Source: Branchiostoma floridae (taxonomy: Eukaryota > Chordata > Leptocardii > Amphioxiformes > Branchiostomatidae). Taken from it: a DNA stretch of 64,000 nucleotides. Positions 25,201 to 40,200 of the stretch are shown piece after piece (the first letter of the stretch is position 1; every line of letters starts with the position of its first letter). Location: positions 23,579,639 through 23,643,638 of the forward strand of contig NC_049983.1 in NCBI RefSeq assembly GCF_000003815.2, in the 5' to 3' direction. The notes below the pieces were generated by a model, which was given only the letters and a program-made list of their open reading frames with translations, did no database searches and was not told the DNA's origin. The position numbers and the translations under genes were made by a program.

Positions 25201-28200
25201 GTTAACTCTCGTCTCAAGACCAAATCTGTAATCGGAGACCTGAAGATGGCGGATGGTACCATGACGACTAGCAGCAAGGAGAAGGCAGACACCTTGAACC
25301 AGTTCTTCTGCAGTGTGTTTACGAGAGAAGAAACTGGCCGCATGCCCAGAATGGAAGCTAAGTACTACGGACCCAACCTGGAGGACATCACAATTACTCC
25401 TGAAGGTATTCTGAAAAAACTGAAAAAGCTCAAGAAGGATAAGTCCCCCGGTCCAGATGGTCTGCATCCCAAGATACTAGCAGAAGTCGCGGAAGCCGTA
25501 GCCAGACCGCTTGCTATTCTCTTCCGAAAGTCGCTGAACGAAGGCCGGCTGGCAGAGGAATGGAGACTTGCCCACATAACTGCCATACACAAGAAGGGAC
25601 CGAAGAACGAACCTGGGAACTTCCGCCCTATTTGTCTTATGTCTGTCATTGTGAAACTGTTCGAGTCTGTTATTAGGGACGCTCTTGCAGACCACATGAT
25701 GGTGAACGAACTCTTCTGTGACCAGCAGCACGGCTTTGTGCCCGGAAGATCGTGCATGGTTGGATTCAGGCCTTTTTAACAGACAGAAGACAGCGTGTTT
25801 GCGTTGATGGTGAATTGTCAGAATGGGCCACGGTTTCAAGTGGAATTCCCCAAGGATCTGTGCTTGGACCAATTCTCTTTGTTATTTTCATTAACGACAT
25901 GCCAAGCACTATCGAAAGTGCCTGTCGCCTCTTTGCAGACGACACCAAGGTGTTCCGTCGAGTGAGTTCTCCAGAGGAGGTTGCCACCTTAATTACAAGC
26001 AGACATCGACAATTTGGCAGATTGGTCTAAGGACTGGCAGCTCAGCTTCAACATCACGAAATGTAAACGCATGCATATAGGATATGGTAACCCATGCCAA
26101 CAATACGAGATGCAAGGCCTCACCTTGGAAGAAACCAGTGAGGAGCGGGATCTGGGTGTAATTGTCGACCAGAAACTGAAATTCCATGCGCATTGTACCA
26201 CCACCGCCGGCAAGGCATTCCGAACCCTGGGGCTAATCAGGAAGAGTTTTCAACGGCTCGATGAGACAACTGTGCCCATATTGTACAAGACTATGGTTCG
26301 CCCTATACTAGAGTATGGAAACGTCATTTGGGGTCCTCACTTCAAAGGTGACCAGCAACTGCTCGATAGAGTACAACATAAGGCGACGCGACTTATACCT
26401 GGTTTTGGTGAACTTACCTACGAGGATAGACTGCGCCGCCTCAGGCTCCCCACCCTTGAACACCGCCGTAAGAGAGGCGACATGATACAGCTATTTAAGA
26501 TCGTCAAGGGGTTTGACCGCATTGACCCTAACCGCCTTTTCAAATTCAATGTTGATGGACGTACGAGAGGACACTCCTTCAAGATTGTGAAACCCCTAGC
26601 CAAAAAGTCAGCTCGGTCCAATTTCTTCAGCGTTAGGGTCATCAATGCATGGAACGATCTTCCCGCGGATGTAGTGGCTGCTGACTCTGTAAACATTTTC
26701 AAATCGAAGCTGGACAGTTATAGTAATTACTGGGGGGGCATTGAGTACACGCCTAGCCCAACATAAACTCTATATTGTTATTACAGTCTCTTTTCACAAA
26801 CTCTGGATTCTAGCTTTTAATTGTTAATTGTTGAATAAAATGGACACTAGTTTTTAATTGTTAATTGTTAGATAAAATGGAAACTAGTTTTTAATTGTAA
26901 TCGTTAGAAGCGGATTTCATAGGCAAACTGCCTCCTATCCGATGATGTGATATGATATGATATGATATGATACTAATTAATCTCCCATGGTCACTTTCAG
27001 ACCAAAGGAGGCAAAAAACAGCTTGCCAACCAACAAACTTCAGTAAGTCAAAATAACTGCAGGGTATGTATCTCGTGAAAGGTGTGTGATTGGGTAGCGT
27101 AATCGGAAGTGTACTGGGCTCAGGCAAAAATACCGGGTTCGATTCCTGCCGTGCCATTGGGAAAGTCACGACCTTTCTTCACTTCACTCAGATGAAAATG
27201 AGAACCTAGCTTTGGTTAGTGCCGTCTCTCAGATAGGACGTTAAATTGAGGCACCATGTTTGATGTGAGACACACCCCACGTACGTGCATGTTTAAGAGC
27301 GCACCATACCTTTCGAAAAAGAGTAGGAACATGCCCCGGTGTGCAACGGTGCAAACCATCCATGTTGTTGACTATGATTGTTACATGATGCAGTGTTCTT
27401 GTGTAGGCTTCAATGTACAATAACAGCAGACATGTGTACAGATATTACGTCCATAGAGTCTTGTGAGGTCTACATGAAACAAGTAACTAATACCTTATTC
27501 TTCACCATAACATCAGCTCCAGAACGAATTAGAAGCTCACAAGTCCCGGTGTGGCCCCGAGCAGCAGCCTCGTGTAAGGGTGTGTCCTGGTCCTGTACAG
27601 TGAGGACAGACATGGTATTAGACTCAGTAATAATATAAATGTTAATGACATAACATAGCCAATGCCCAACTTAAGGTCTCATTGATGAGTTTCTTCTTCC
27701 CATAGACTTCTATGTTGTAATTCGTGCTTTACATGGTCGCGTTCATAATGAAGCTACATGAAATGTCAGCAGATTTTTCATTCTATGTTGAGCAAATGTA
27801 CTCTATATAATTGAAAAAATTGCCAATGACTAGAATCCATAGGTTTGTTGTTTATAGCAATTACAAGGTACAATTAGTCAATCCCCGCAAAAGGCACTTT
27901 TTCACTGCTAGTGTACAACCGCACCACTCAGAACCCAGGACTGTGTACCTCCGACTCAGCGCGCGGCTGTCAAACTTTACCTGCTAATTTTTCAGTCACA
28001 AGCAGGCTTTCACCAATCTAACTTTTGATATCAGTTCGGCTGGCTAAAAGGGAATTTCTCACCGCTAAAAACATGCGTCCATGCAGCCGTTTGGTTTTTG
28101 GCTCGGATATCTTTTAGGGTACCCACTCGGAGTAATACATCAATCACATTTTATTGAGTTTAGATTATCCTTGTCTCGTCGTGGCCCCCAGAAGCATCGT

Positions 28201-31200
28201 TATGCAGGTGTTGTGTTGTGTTCCTTGACTCAATGTAGTGCTCTGTTGACTACGATTGATGACCATATGTAGATTTTGATTGTTATGATGCAATGCTCTT
28301 GACCGTGCAGTCTTAGATTCAAAGTTACTGCGAAGGAAGATTGCATACATTTGAGATCTTGTTAAGTCTATTTCAAAGAAGTTTGTTTCACCTTATTCTG
28401 GACCATAACGCCAGCCCCCAAACTTATCAGAAGCTCACAAGTCTCGGTGTCGCCCCTTCCAGCCGCCCGATGCAGGAGTGTGTTCTGGTCCTGTACAGGG
28501 AGGATGGGCAGTGTTTAGCTTTTTTAATAAGCAAAGTATTATATAAATAAACAAGGACAGATGATAAAGCAAATAGGGACAGAGTTAGTTAATAATAAAA
28601 TACAACGTATGTTAGCGCCGCCATTGAACAAAAACAGACTTTAAAGTAACAAACATGTTTCTAACACGTTTATAATTAGCAGTTGCACATAGTACAACAT
28701 AACATCATCAATGCCTAATTTTAATTTCATGTAATATTCAAATGTTCCTTTAAAGCAAATGTATATCACCCTATCTATGGCTGTGTCAACGTCTGCACCA
28801 GAGCGAATCAGAAGCACACAAGTCCCGTTGTGGCCCCGAGCAGCAGCTTTATGGAGGGGAGTGGCCTGGTCCTGTACAGGGAGGACGAACATGGTAAGTA
28901 GCCACTTTAATGTCATAACATTGCCAATGCCCAACTTGATAACATGTATTCAGAGTTTATTGAATTAATGAGTTTAGATTATCCATGTTGTTTTTGAGTC
29001 AGTGTTATTGTTACATAATTGTATTGTTACATGATGCATTTTTCTTGAATGTGTAAACTTCAACGTAACATTACAGAATACGACAATTACATCCATATAT
29101 GAATCTAATAAAGTCCATTTAAGTTAAGCTATGTTTTGTTGCATCCTGCGTTATAACATCAGCTCCAGAGCAAAACAGACGTTCAGTGTGCCGTCCAGCA
29201 GCAGCCAAATGCAAGGGTGAGGACTGGTACTACATGTATTCATAGAAAAAATATATGATAAAGGTCAGTTGAAACAAATATAAATCACCTCATCTTTGGT
29301 CGTAACGTCAGCCCCAGAACGAATCAGAAGCTCACAAGTCCCGGTGTGGCCCCCAGCAGCAGCTTTATGGAGGGGAGTCTCCTGGTACTATACAGAGAAA
29401 AGTGATAAAGGTGGTCTGTGTAACACAAAATGTTTCTCCCTGTTCAGGCTCATTCATTAAGAGGTTGACCTGGTGGTAATGGTGATTGCATTTTGTCAAA
29501 ATGTGTCATCACTGTAAAGAGAGGAAAAAATAGATATCACACGGTAAAGAATTTGTTTATTTGTTTATTCAAACGATCTCCATTTGTCAGTACAATGTAA
29601 ATACAAAAGACTGGTGCCCTTCAGTCGAAAATTTGGGTGAGTCCAATTTTGTGTTGGATATTACAGTTTAAGTAGCTCAATAATGACTTCTACCAACACA
29701 GATGAATTTTCAAGTTAAGTAAATTCAATGTCTACCTGGAGTCATAAGACAAACACGTTACATACATGTGAAACAACACAGTACATTGAGACTATTTCCA
29801 CTTAAACCAATTGTTTGCAAAATGTAACCCATAACCTTGGAGTGGCCTTCGAGTCTTGTAAAGAAGACTTGTTACTTGATAACCATTATGTAAATAAAAA
29901 AAACACTTCAGAATCTGTAATGCCTTTAGTGGTAAAATATGGAAGACTCATTCACGTAGCATATAATACTATCTACCACACTGACTTGATTTGATGGGTG
30001 ACATCTACACAGGCGACTTGGTAAGTGAAAGTAAAACAGTGAATTCATGGGGGAAGTTTGTACAACTGAAACTCTCAATTTGAAAATAGATCATTTTACT
30101 ACTCTAATACAGTTGTGAACCTAATAATAATAACCTTTATTGCAAATTCATGCCCGAGGGCTAATCGCATACAAAGTAAAGTAGTAGTGGTATACATATT
30201 AATGATCATACTTAACAAAGAAGGAAAATGACAATCATGGATAAATCAAAAGGGAATAACGTCTAATCTAAATCTATTTCTACTTAAGCTATTTGATGTG
30301 TTTGACTTCTTTTCCATATGCCGTAGGAGATGAATTGTCTAACATTTTCATATATAAAGGGGTCGGACGACTTAAGCAAGAAAATTGATTTTTATTGGTC
30401 GGTGAGGTGATAAAAGCTTGGGAAAGTTTTGCAAATTTTAAGAAAAAGTTTGTTTCTTTCGGAAATGTAATGTGAACATTGACAAATGAAATGTAGTTCA
30501 TCTTCCACTGCTTTCCCTGAACAGTATTTACATGTGATTATTGTTCTCTCGTCAACGGGCAGTTTTTTTGTACCTGCCCCTCTCTATTTCTTGTGAATGA
30601 GCACTTATCCTTATTCTACATAAAGCGGATATGTGTGTGCCAGGGGTAGGTCCCGGAGCAGGGTACAAAACTCCCATACAAAAGAAACTCAGTGACAAAA
30701 TGCATTTTTGCAAGTCATTTACACCTGCTCCAGAACTAAGCGTCAAGGCTATCTCTGAATGAGACTTGTTGGAAGGGATAATTAGTAGATTCAATTTGAT
30801 ATTAATGTTGTGAGTATTGTGACAGGGGTACCATGGGCACCTTTGTCCAGGTACAGGTCAGTAGAAAGGAGGGCAGGGTTATAGCTACTTACTCTATCCC
30901 TCGCCTCCAGGTCAGCCCCATTTTTTATCAAAAGCTCTGCTACCTCAGTCTGCCCGTTCACGCTGGCCACATGCAGGGATGTCTGGCGACGCTGGATAGA
31001 ACAACAGTTGGGACAACAACTGGTTACAACATGACTGCCAAGAGACAAGAATACTGTCATAAAATGCTATGAAAAACTGCAAACGTGGACTGAAATGAAT
31101 ACAAATATAATTTTTTTATCACTTCAAATGTTAGAGATCATATCAAAAGTATTTCTAATTATTGGTTTGATAAAATAAGGTAGATGGCAGAGAGTACTTA

Positions 31201-34200
31201 ACTTATATAGTATTTGTTTTCTTCTGTGTAAAATTTTAAGTGTAGCCCTTTGAAGCATGCAGCAGAGGTTAGCGCATGGGGAGTGCGAAAAGAACATATG
31301 ATAAAAAGGTCACAATCGTCTGCACCAGCCGCTGCGTGCATACATTGTAGTTGATAGTAAATCATGGAATAGTCATTCATGTAGCCTTAGTATTACGTAA
31401 CTGTTTACTATATTGCAACACTGACTTGGATGACATCCACATGCACAACTGGCTAGTAGGTGAAAGTCAAAAACCGTAGGTTCATGTGTGAAGAAAGTGT
31501 GTCCATTTTTAACATTTGAAACAGGTGCCTTTACTATTATTCTGCAATATAGCAACATTTGGGAATGATTATGTACATTATGCACATTCAAGTAGTAAGT
31601 CTATGTGTGTTGGTCGGGAAGCCACAGAAGGAATATTTATTCATTTGTTTATAGAATATGAAAAAAAAAACTCAGTGACAAAATGCCTTTATATACAAGT
31701 TATTTAAACTTACCATTGTCCCAGTGCAGGTCAGGAAAAATGAGAGCAGGGTTATAGCTACTTACCCTGTCCCTCGCCTCCAGGTCAGCCCCCTTTTTTA
31801 TCAGAAGCTCTGCTACCTCAGTCTGCCCGCACTCGCTGGCCACATGCAGGGATGTCTGGTTTCCCTAGATAGAGCAAAAGTTGGGACAGTAACCGGTTAC
31901 AAATGACGGTCCACAGACAAACAATATTATGATAGGATGCTAAGAATAAGGGCCATCGTGCAACCAAATCAATAGACGAAATGTGACGGATTATCATTTT
32001 AAAACTTAGTTAGAGATAACTATGTTTGTTGGAAGGGACAATAAGTAGATACTAAGTAACTAATAACATTGAGAGTGTTATGACACTGGGGTACCATGGG
32101 CACCATTGTCCAGGTACAGGTCAGTAGAAAGGAGGGTATGGTTATAGCTACTTACTCCATTCCTCGCCTCCAGGTTAGCCCCATTTTTTATCAAAAGCTC
32201 TGCTACCTCAGTCTGCCTGTTCACGCTGGCCACATGCAGGGATGTTCGGTCAAACTGGATAGAACAACAGTTCGGACAGTAACCGGTTACAATATGACTG
32301 CCAAGAGACAAGTATACTGTCATAAAATGCTAAAAGCGCAAACGTGGACTGAAATGAATACAAAAATAATTTTCTTTTATCACTTCAAATGTTAGAGATC
32401 ATATCAAAAGTATTTCTAATTATTGGTTTGATAAAATAAGGTAGATGGCAGAGAGTACTTAACTTAGTATTTGTTTTCTTCTGTGTGAAATTTTAAGTGT
32501 GGCCCTTTGAAGCATGCAGCAGAGGTTAGCGCATGGGGAGTGCAAAAAGAACATGATAAAAAGGTCACAATCTTCTGCACCGACCGCTACGTGCATACAT
32601 TGTAGATGATAGTAAATCATGGAATAGTCATTCATGTAGCCTTAGTATTACGTTTACTATATTGCAACACTGACATGGATGGCATCCACATGCACAACTG
32701 GCTAGTAGGTGAAAGTCAAAAACCGTAGGTTCATGTCTGAAGAAAGTGTGTCCATCTTTATCATTTGAAACAGGTGCTTTTACTATTATTCTGCAATATA
32801 GCAACGTTTGGGAATGATAATGTACATTATGCACAAGTAGTAAGCTGTTACATCCTAGAATGTCGTCTATCCTAAAAGCGCTTTTAGGATAGAAGCGCTT
32901 TTAGGATAGACCGGCATCCAAAATGTGCTTCTATCCTAAAAGCGCTTATGGGATATCCAGAACACGTCGCAAGCGAGGAGCGCATTCTGGATATCCTGAA
33001 TGCGCTTCTGTCGGAGCGCATTCAGGATAAGCCGGCGTGTTCATCCAGAACGTGCACTTGTGGGAGAAACTTAGTGTCTTAGGAGGCGGAGACTATCTTG
33101 TATGTGATTTTTCGTAGTCAACCTGAGGCCGCCATCTTTGTTCTCCCACGAGATCACTTCCGGGTTTGATTGTGATAGAAGATCGCATATAATTACACCA
33201 AATCAACGTAGTTTGCATAAACCAAGTCATTTTTGGGGACTCCGTGGCCCGATCTAACCCTCACATAATCACGTAAAATCTAGGTTCAGCACTTGCTTTA
33301 TAAACTGCGTATTTCCATCACTTAGATTACGGCAGGTGTCGCGAGGTCGAACTAAATATGGAAACTTTGGTGTAAACAATCGCCAGAAGTGACCGCTGCC
33401 ATTTTCTCGTGACGTGTTGACTGCATGGACCCAACACACCGAGGTAGTATCGCTATCTCCGCTTCGATAGTTCGAAACAAAACCAGAAGCTGAAATTCAG
33501 CAAACCATTAACAAAGTCAACCTGCACAGGAGAAGACAGATGTCGGCCGCCTTCGACAGGAGCGCATTCAGGATATCCAGAATGCGCTTCGTCGCTTGCG
33601 ACGTGTTCTGGATATCCTAGAAGTGCTTTTAGGATTTTGGAACGCAGATTTTGGATGCAGATCTATCCCAAATGTGCTTCTATCCCAAAAGCGCTTCTAG
33701 GATATCCAGAATGCGCTCCTTCGCTTGCGACGTATTCTGGATATCCCAGAAGCGCTTTTGGGATAAAGCACATTTTATCCCAGAAGCGCTTTTTAGGATA
33801 GACGACAAGATACTTTTCTTGTTAGACAAACATCTGCTTCTATCCCAGAAGCACTTTTGCGATAGAATACAACCTGGGAACTGAATGGTTTGGGGAATCG
33901 ATCAATGTGCAGCTGGACGTTTTCACTGACTGTCATCATGTTTTATTATGGTACATTTTGTAATACATTTTATATGGTACATTTTGTAGTACATCTTGGG
34001 ATGCACTATTGAGAATTGCTTTCTGTGTCTTCCATGCACAATCAGATTGATGAAAATCATATAGTGAGAATCAAAAGTACAAAATAGTGTTTAATCTGCA
34101 TGGAATTAAGTTTGATAAATGTCCCATTATCAGTGTACACTGTATACATATTGTATTCAGCAGTGTATAATTACCTCTGTGCATTAACTTGCAATAAAGA

Positions 34201-37200
34201 TAACTTCCATTAGAAGATTTGTCATCTTTTCTTTTCATATCCATGAAGGAGAAATAAAAGCTACTATACAGTACGACAGGGCTTTGAGAAATTTCATCAC
34301 TAACTAAAAAGACTGTTGCAGATATATATCATCACATGCAGTCCCTCCATGCTTTTATTTCAGAAACAAGATGTCTTGAATAAATGACTCTAAATGGTGG
34401 GGTTCGCACATCAGCCAGCATTCTCGCGATCGCAAGGTCGAACCAAATATGGAAACAATCACCGCTTGCGGTCCTGTCAATCACCATGATTGACGGCGAC
34501 AAAGAAGCGCGTCTGGGATATCCAGGATGCGCTCTGGCTTAGGGCGCTTTTAGAATAGAAGCACATTTAGGATGCAGGCTTATCCCAGAAGTGCTTCTAT
34601 CCTAAAAGCGCTTTTGGGATAGAGCACATTTGGGATAGTACAACAATCTACTATTTTAGACGAACATCTAGAGGCTCCACAATAAGTTTGGAATTCCACT
34701 TTTCCCATTTTGAAATGGGCTTATATTTTCAATATAAAAGCACTTGGTGAAAAGTCTTTACATATGATTGACAAGTATGATGTACAGTTGTGAAATATGA
34801 TAATAACTTTCATGAATATTCATTTTGAAAATTTTCTTCCTGCAGGAATTTCTGCAGGAATTCCTGCAGGAAGCGTTTTTCCTGCAGGAATTCCTGCAGG
34901 AAAAACTTTTTCCTGCAGGAATTCCTGCAGAAATTTCCTGCAGGACAAAGGTAAATTCCTGCAGGAAGAATGTTTTCTGCAGGAATTTCTGCAGGAATTC
35001 CTGCAGAAATGACCTTAAAATTAATATCTAAAGCAATGACAGGAAGAGTTCTGTATGCATTTGATTTTGTTTTGAAACTGTTAAACTGTGCCAATTTCAT
35101 TAGCTGTTTTAGCCTTGACTTTCAATGTCTAAAATAGATATATATTGGAGGCATTGTTTATTGTTTCATTTTCCTAGTTTTATTGATTATGTTGCCGGAG
35201 ATGCCTGAGGCATTAGAAAAAAAAACTGCCCTATGAATTAACTTGTCTTCAACAAAATGCCTGTCCTGCAATGGTTACTCATATTTTTTCAGAGGTACTC
35301 ATATTTTTCAGAGGTACGGAAGCTGTGGCAATTACTATTAGTTACCTCTTCTATTTTTTCTTTAACCTCAATACTGACGTTTTATGAGTATCTAAGCCAA
35401 TTTGAGTGCCCAAGAACTATCCATTTAGCATCCATAAGCTAAGTAAAAACATTTAAAGGATCAAAAGTCAGCAAAGAAATGGATCTACATTATTTTTTGT
35501 AGTACCTCCATTAGCACCTGTACCATGCATAAGATAGAGTTTAAGCACTGAAATTGCCAATATGCATGCTGACGAAATTGTTACCGCAGCAAGAGGATGA
35601 TGGTTTCTACATGTTTTTGTGTAATATTCGGTGAGGCAGCGATCGCCCTCTACCCACAGTTCCTATAATACTGATCACAAAAAAATTAGTACCTTATTCT
35701 CAGTTTGACGCAGAACCGGACGGACAAACCACCCTGGCATGGCACGTACAACAATCCTAGCATTGTACGAAAGGATTGCGCGTTTTGCTTTGCAACTCCT
35801 CCTGAATTTACCGTTAAGCATTACCAGCCCTCCTGAATTTATCGTTAAACGCTACTCCGCCTTCTGAATTCACCGTTAAGCATTACCTATAAAGACAACC
35901 CCCTCTCTTGCAGACCCTCATGTAAGGGGGCCCACATTAACAAGAAAACTTGAACTTCTCAGAATGCTACTGACACTTTTTCTAGATGAAAGGATTTGAA
36001 CTCCTATCCTATGGTCTACCAACCTGATGAAATTATTTTGGGGACTTCCAGTAACTATTTACTGAATTCTAAACTATAGTAAAAAATTTTGCTCATCTTC
36101 TGGACAAGTAAATCATGAACCACTTTGTTAGCCATGCTGATCGCTGGTATCTTTGGGTTAATATAGAAATCAACCAGGCTTTAAAATAAACCCCTCAGGG
36201 TGCAACATTGATCATCTATTATCATATGTGGCATTGACCTGTCATGCGATGCCATAACACATAGAAGTGTCCCGATCCGGGTACGTGGACACCTAGAATT
36301 AATTTTAAACAGCTGTTTTTAATGCATTTCTAGGTGTCTAATTGAAATGATATATCACCCATCACCTTCGTCTTCGGAACGACACACATCTACAAGTCCC
36401 GTACTGCCGAACCACCACGTACAAGAACAGTTTTGTCCCCTACAGCACACGACTCTGGAATAGTCTTCCCAGGGAAGTAAAGGAAGCCACATCTTACAAC
36501 CAGTTCAAAAAGAAGTGCAGAGATCACATGCTGTCTTCCCGTCAACACCAGAAGTTTCGTAGACTTGGAAATCGCCAGAGCAACATCCTTACTACCAGAC
36601 TACGTCTTGGCTGGTGTCAGCTCAACTCTACGTTGGCCAGGTTCAACATCACAACCCGGAGCTGTGCTTGCGGTGCTACGTCCGAGACGGTTGCACACTT
36701 TCTACTTCACTGTCCTCTGCACACGGCTGCACGGCAAACCCTAGCTTCTTCAGTGCTCCAACTTGTCGGCCAGTCTCTCTCAACCGGAGTCCTCCTTAAT
36801 GGTTCTCCAGGTCAAAACTCTGCTACAAACCAAAAACTCTCAGACGCTCTGCATTCATTTTTAACATCAACAAACCGATTTACAGCACCTTCCATCTGCT
36901 CCTCATAGCTTACGTAGCCTATGTGGCCTATTATGTACATATGTGTAATTTAGATTTGTTTGTTGTATCTTTGTGGGTCAGCCGTCATCAGCTTGAATAG
37001 ACTGCCTAGGCTGGCCCAGTGTAATGACTTGTTGTCATTTTCAATAAATAAAATAAAGAAGTAAACTAAGTTTACCCAAGGAGGTTTAACTTCCTTCCTT
37101 TACCTTGCATATCACAAAGGAGTTTTAAAGCTCTGAACTCACTGACCTAACCTAGATTTTCCAACAGCAACCTAATGGAATAGATTTTTAGTCTTTACTA

Positions 37201-40200
37201 TTTGCCTTTGGTAATCTTTACTCTTGACTACCCCAGGCCTAGGTCTACTTGTGATTTTATTGATAAAAGCTCCTTGGTTTAAGACAAAAAAAATTCCTGA
37301 TCATTTAGATGTTGATAGGTTTGAAGGCTGATATCAAATACTGATAGCCAGAATAAAGCTACCAAACCAGAATGGCTGTCACATCAAAATATATGCCACA
37401 GGCCTTCTACTACTTAGAATAATAAGAATAATTTGCCACTGCAGTCCGCATAGGGTATTGATTGGTGAAATTTGGGGTCCTGGCCTATGGACTATCTTGC
37501 AGGTGCTAGCATTATAATGCTATAGAGAGGTGTTGAAAAGCTGAAAGGCCGACAAAGTAACAACAAACTTTTTGATAACCAAACTTAATGATAACCTGGG
37601 TTTTGATCTGGTACAAAGTACAGTTATCTTTTGGACCATTAACAATTTAACATGAAGCCATGAATGCCATGAAGCTGTTACTAGTGATTCATATGAATAG
37701 AAACATCAGGCAAAAGTTTGTTCCAGAGATTATTTGTCAGTTTAGGTTCCAAATCCTACTACATGGGCAGGCTGTATATAAGGCGCTTACCTTCCTCTTT
37801 TTGGTAATTATGCACATTGTTATGCGGGTTGAAAGGAGGTCAGTTATTGTAAAGGCATGCTCCCAAATTAGCAAGTTATTAGCAAGTCCCACAGGGACCT
37901 TCCCAAAACAATGTGAAATTTCTATACACAACTGCTTTATAGAGCTGTGGCCTGTATACTCCTCTGCCGGCTACACTCCTTCCCATTTGCCACAGCAAGA
38001 TCTGCTTGGAGATTACCTGGTGGCAGTCAGGCCAAGCAAGGAGGTTGTCCTACAAGCCTCAGAGCCTCAGTAGATCCTAGCTGCATGCCGTCTTCCGGTG
38101 CCGGATTCAAGTCAGATCNNNNNNNNNNNNNNNNNNNNNNNNNNNNNNNNNNNNNNNNNNNNNNNNNNNNNNNNNNNNNNNNNNNNNNNNNNNNNNNNNN
38201 NNNNNNNNNNNNNNNNNNNNNNNNNNNNNNNAAATTAGGCAGTTCTGTGCACAGCACTATAGCCAGACAACTTCTCACTTTATTATATACCATTAAAGCT
38301 TGGATCCAGGTTACATCCAGGTACGTGGGGTCATACTTTGTGGCGTCACTGAGGAAAGTGAACGTTTTCAGACATGAATCTGATATTTCAGCCACGTTTC
38401 TGAATCATAAAATCTTTTTTTTTTCCTGGCAGCCAAGTCTTGATATATATTTGGGATGATCAGGGGATCCAGAGGAAACTTAGTGGCAATATTAAGAAAC
38501 ATGATGTGTTTGAAGGCATTTGAAAGTCCATGAAGGAATGCAGCTTCAGTAAGACAGTCTAACATGGTCTGGTTTGTCACCTTTTAGCCTGAGTGGTTAG
38601 TGTGTTAGGTTCGTGAGCTGGTGGGCCCGGGTTAAAATCCTGGGAGCCAGGAGACTACTACTTGCCTCTTGTGTTTCAAAAGTGCAAGATTGTGAAGGAC
38701 CTTGCACTTCTGTGTCAGTGGGAAAGATGGCCTCAAGCCGACTTCTTCCAAGCCAATCCTCACGATGTGGTTCAGCATGTGAGAAGGTGTGTTAACCTTT
38801 ACTGCCTCCTCAAGACATTTAAGATTCATTGTTTGACATTGCCTGGGCCAGACCCTATAGAAGAATATCATACATCCAACATCTGCCGAAACTTTACCCA
38901 GCAGACGTGCTTTAGGCGTTTTTGTCAAACTTCCTATTTTGCACTTTTTTTTCGCGCAAATGGACAGGAGGAACACAGTATAAATTAAAAGCCAAACAAA
39001 AAGTTGAAAAATGCCTAAATTGTAGCCCAACCTCTGCTTGGAGAGTAACTGGCGTGACACAGAGATTTTATCTTTCATACTCTCCAAGCAGAGGTTCAGC
39101 TCTAGCTGTTTTTGATGTGTTAAAGGCCTTGGCCAGCAGACATGAAGGAAACGGTACAATATTGAAATAGAAAACTTGACAAAAATGCCTAAAAGCATGC
39201 AAGAAGGTTGAAAACAACCTCCTTGAAGCATGTTAAAAACAGCCGAGAGCCAAACCTCTGCTTGGAGAGCAATCTTTCCATGTGCCACTTTTTGTTGGCT
39301 CTATGCAAATCAAGACAATTCACACCTTGTTCATATCCACAAAGTCGGGTCTGGTACCATGAATGCTGACCGAAGGGGGTCTGATAGACACCAACTGACC
39401 AAGCAGTTGTTAATCTGTGCTGGTTGAAAAGACACAGCTTAAACTTTAAAGGGCTTGTTGGCAAGTGACAGATGGATATTCCACTATGGCTTACAACCAT
39501 GCCTTTTTTTTGCTTGTTGACCCTCCTTTTAGGTGATTTTGTCAGGCCAGAGAGAAAAATCCTCAAGTAATTATTGTTATGCAGGTTCAAACAAGGTCAG
39601 CTTTTGTCCTTAATACAATTGCAAAGGATACATGTGCAATTATCAAGTATCCCACAGGGACTGTCCAAGAACCCCAGGTGGTGACTTTCTTCCTAACACG
39701 TGTCTTGCTCAGAGATAGGTCCTGGGCTTCAGTCAGCACAAGGAGGGTTTATCTACTCTCCAAGCAGAGGTTAGGCTCCGTCTGTTTTTTGACGTTTCAC
39801 TTAAGTCATTTTTATTGAGCTTTCTATTTTGTCATGTTTCTTGAAGTACGCCAGCCAAACAATACAAGATACAATACAAAATAGAAAGCCCAATAAAAAT
39901 GACTAAAAAAAAAACGTTAAAAAAACAGCCGGAGCCAAACCTCTGCTTGTACTAAGTTGTAGAGTGGCTTTATCATGACAACCTTCCTTACTTGGTCAGT
40001 GGTATTTCAGAATGACAGAAACCTGAAAATTTACTTTTGGGATGGATTACCTTGCTCAGATGAGTCCCATTCTTCTAAATCTTCTTGAGAACTACATGTA
40101 GAATATTAAAAAAGAGACATTTTGATTTACGATAATTATCTAAGTCTGGCACTCCCTCCCAAACCAATCAATGTTCAAACCAAACTGGCCGGCCCAGCGT

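Larger units (their letters stand above)
22862..26975 (+). mobile_element. CR1-like non-LTR retrotransposon, inactivated
   Basis: About 4.1 kb, antisense to the host gene, in the intron between the last full ankyrin exon and the half-repeat exon. It has two ORFs (described separately), then a 3' tail with three TTTTTAATTGTTAATTGTTA-like repeats and a terminal run of ATGAT units (about 26943-26975). A microsatellite 3' end instead of poly(A) is typical of CR1/L2-group elements. The 5' end has an inverted repeat (ACGGTCTGCACAC / GTGTGCAGACCGT) at about 22874-22914. Confidence 0.9.

Noticed and set aside
22872-25872. Minus-strand open frames across the CR1-like LINE
   Set aside because: They are antisense shadows of the LINE ORFs on the plus strand.
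34797-35100. Overlapping FLQEFLQE and GIPAGIPA proteins on both strands (also 43344-43578)
   Set aside because: They are translations of the TTCCTGCAGGAA palindrome array within transposon arms.
37947-38459. 170-residue open frame with a run of unknown residues
   Set aside because: It spans the assembly gap; the flanks show no coding signal.
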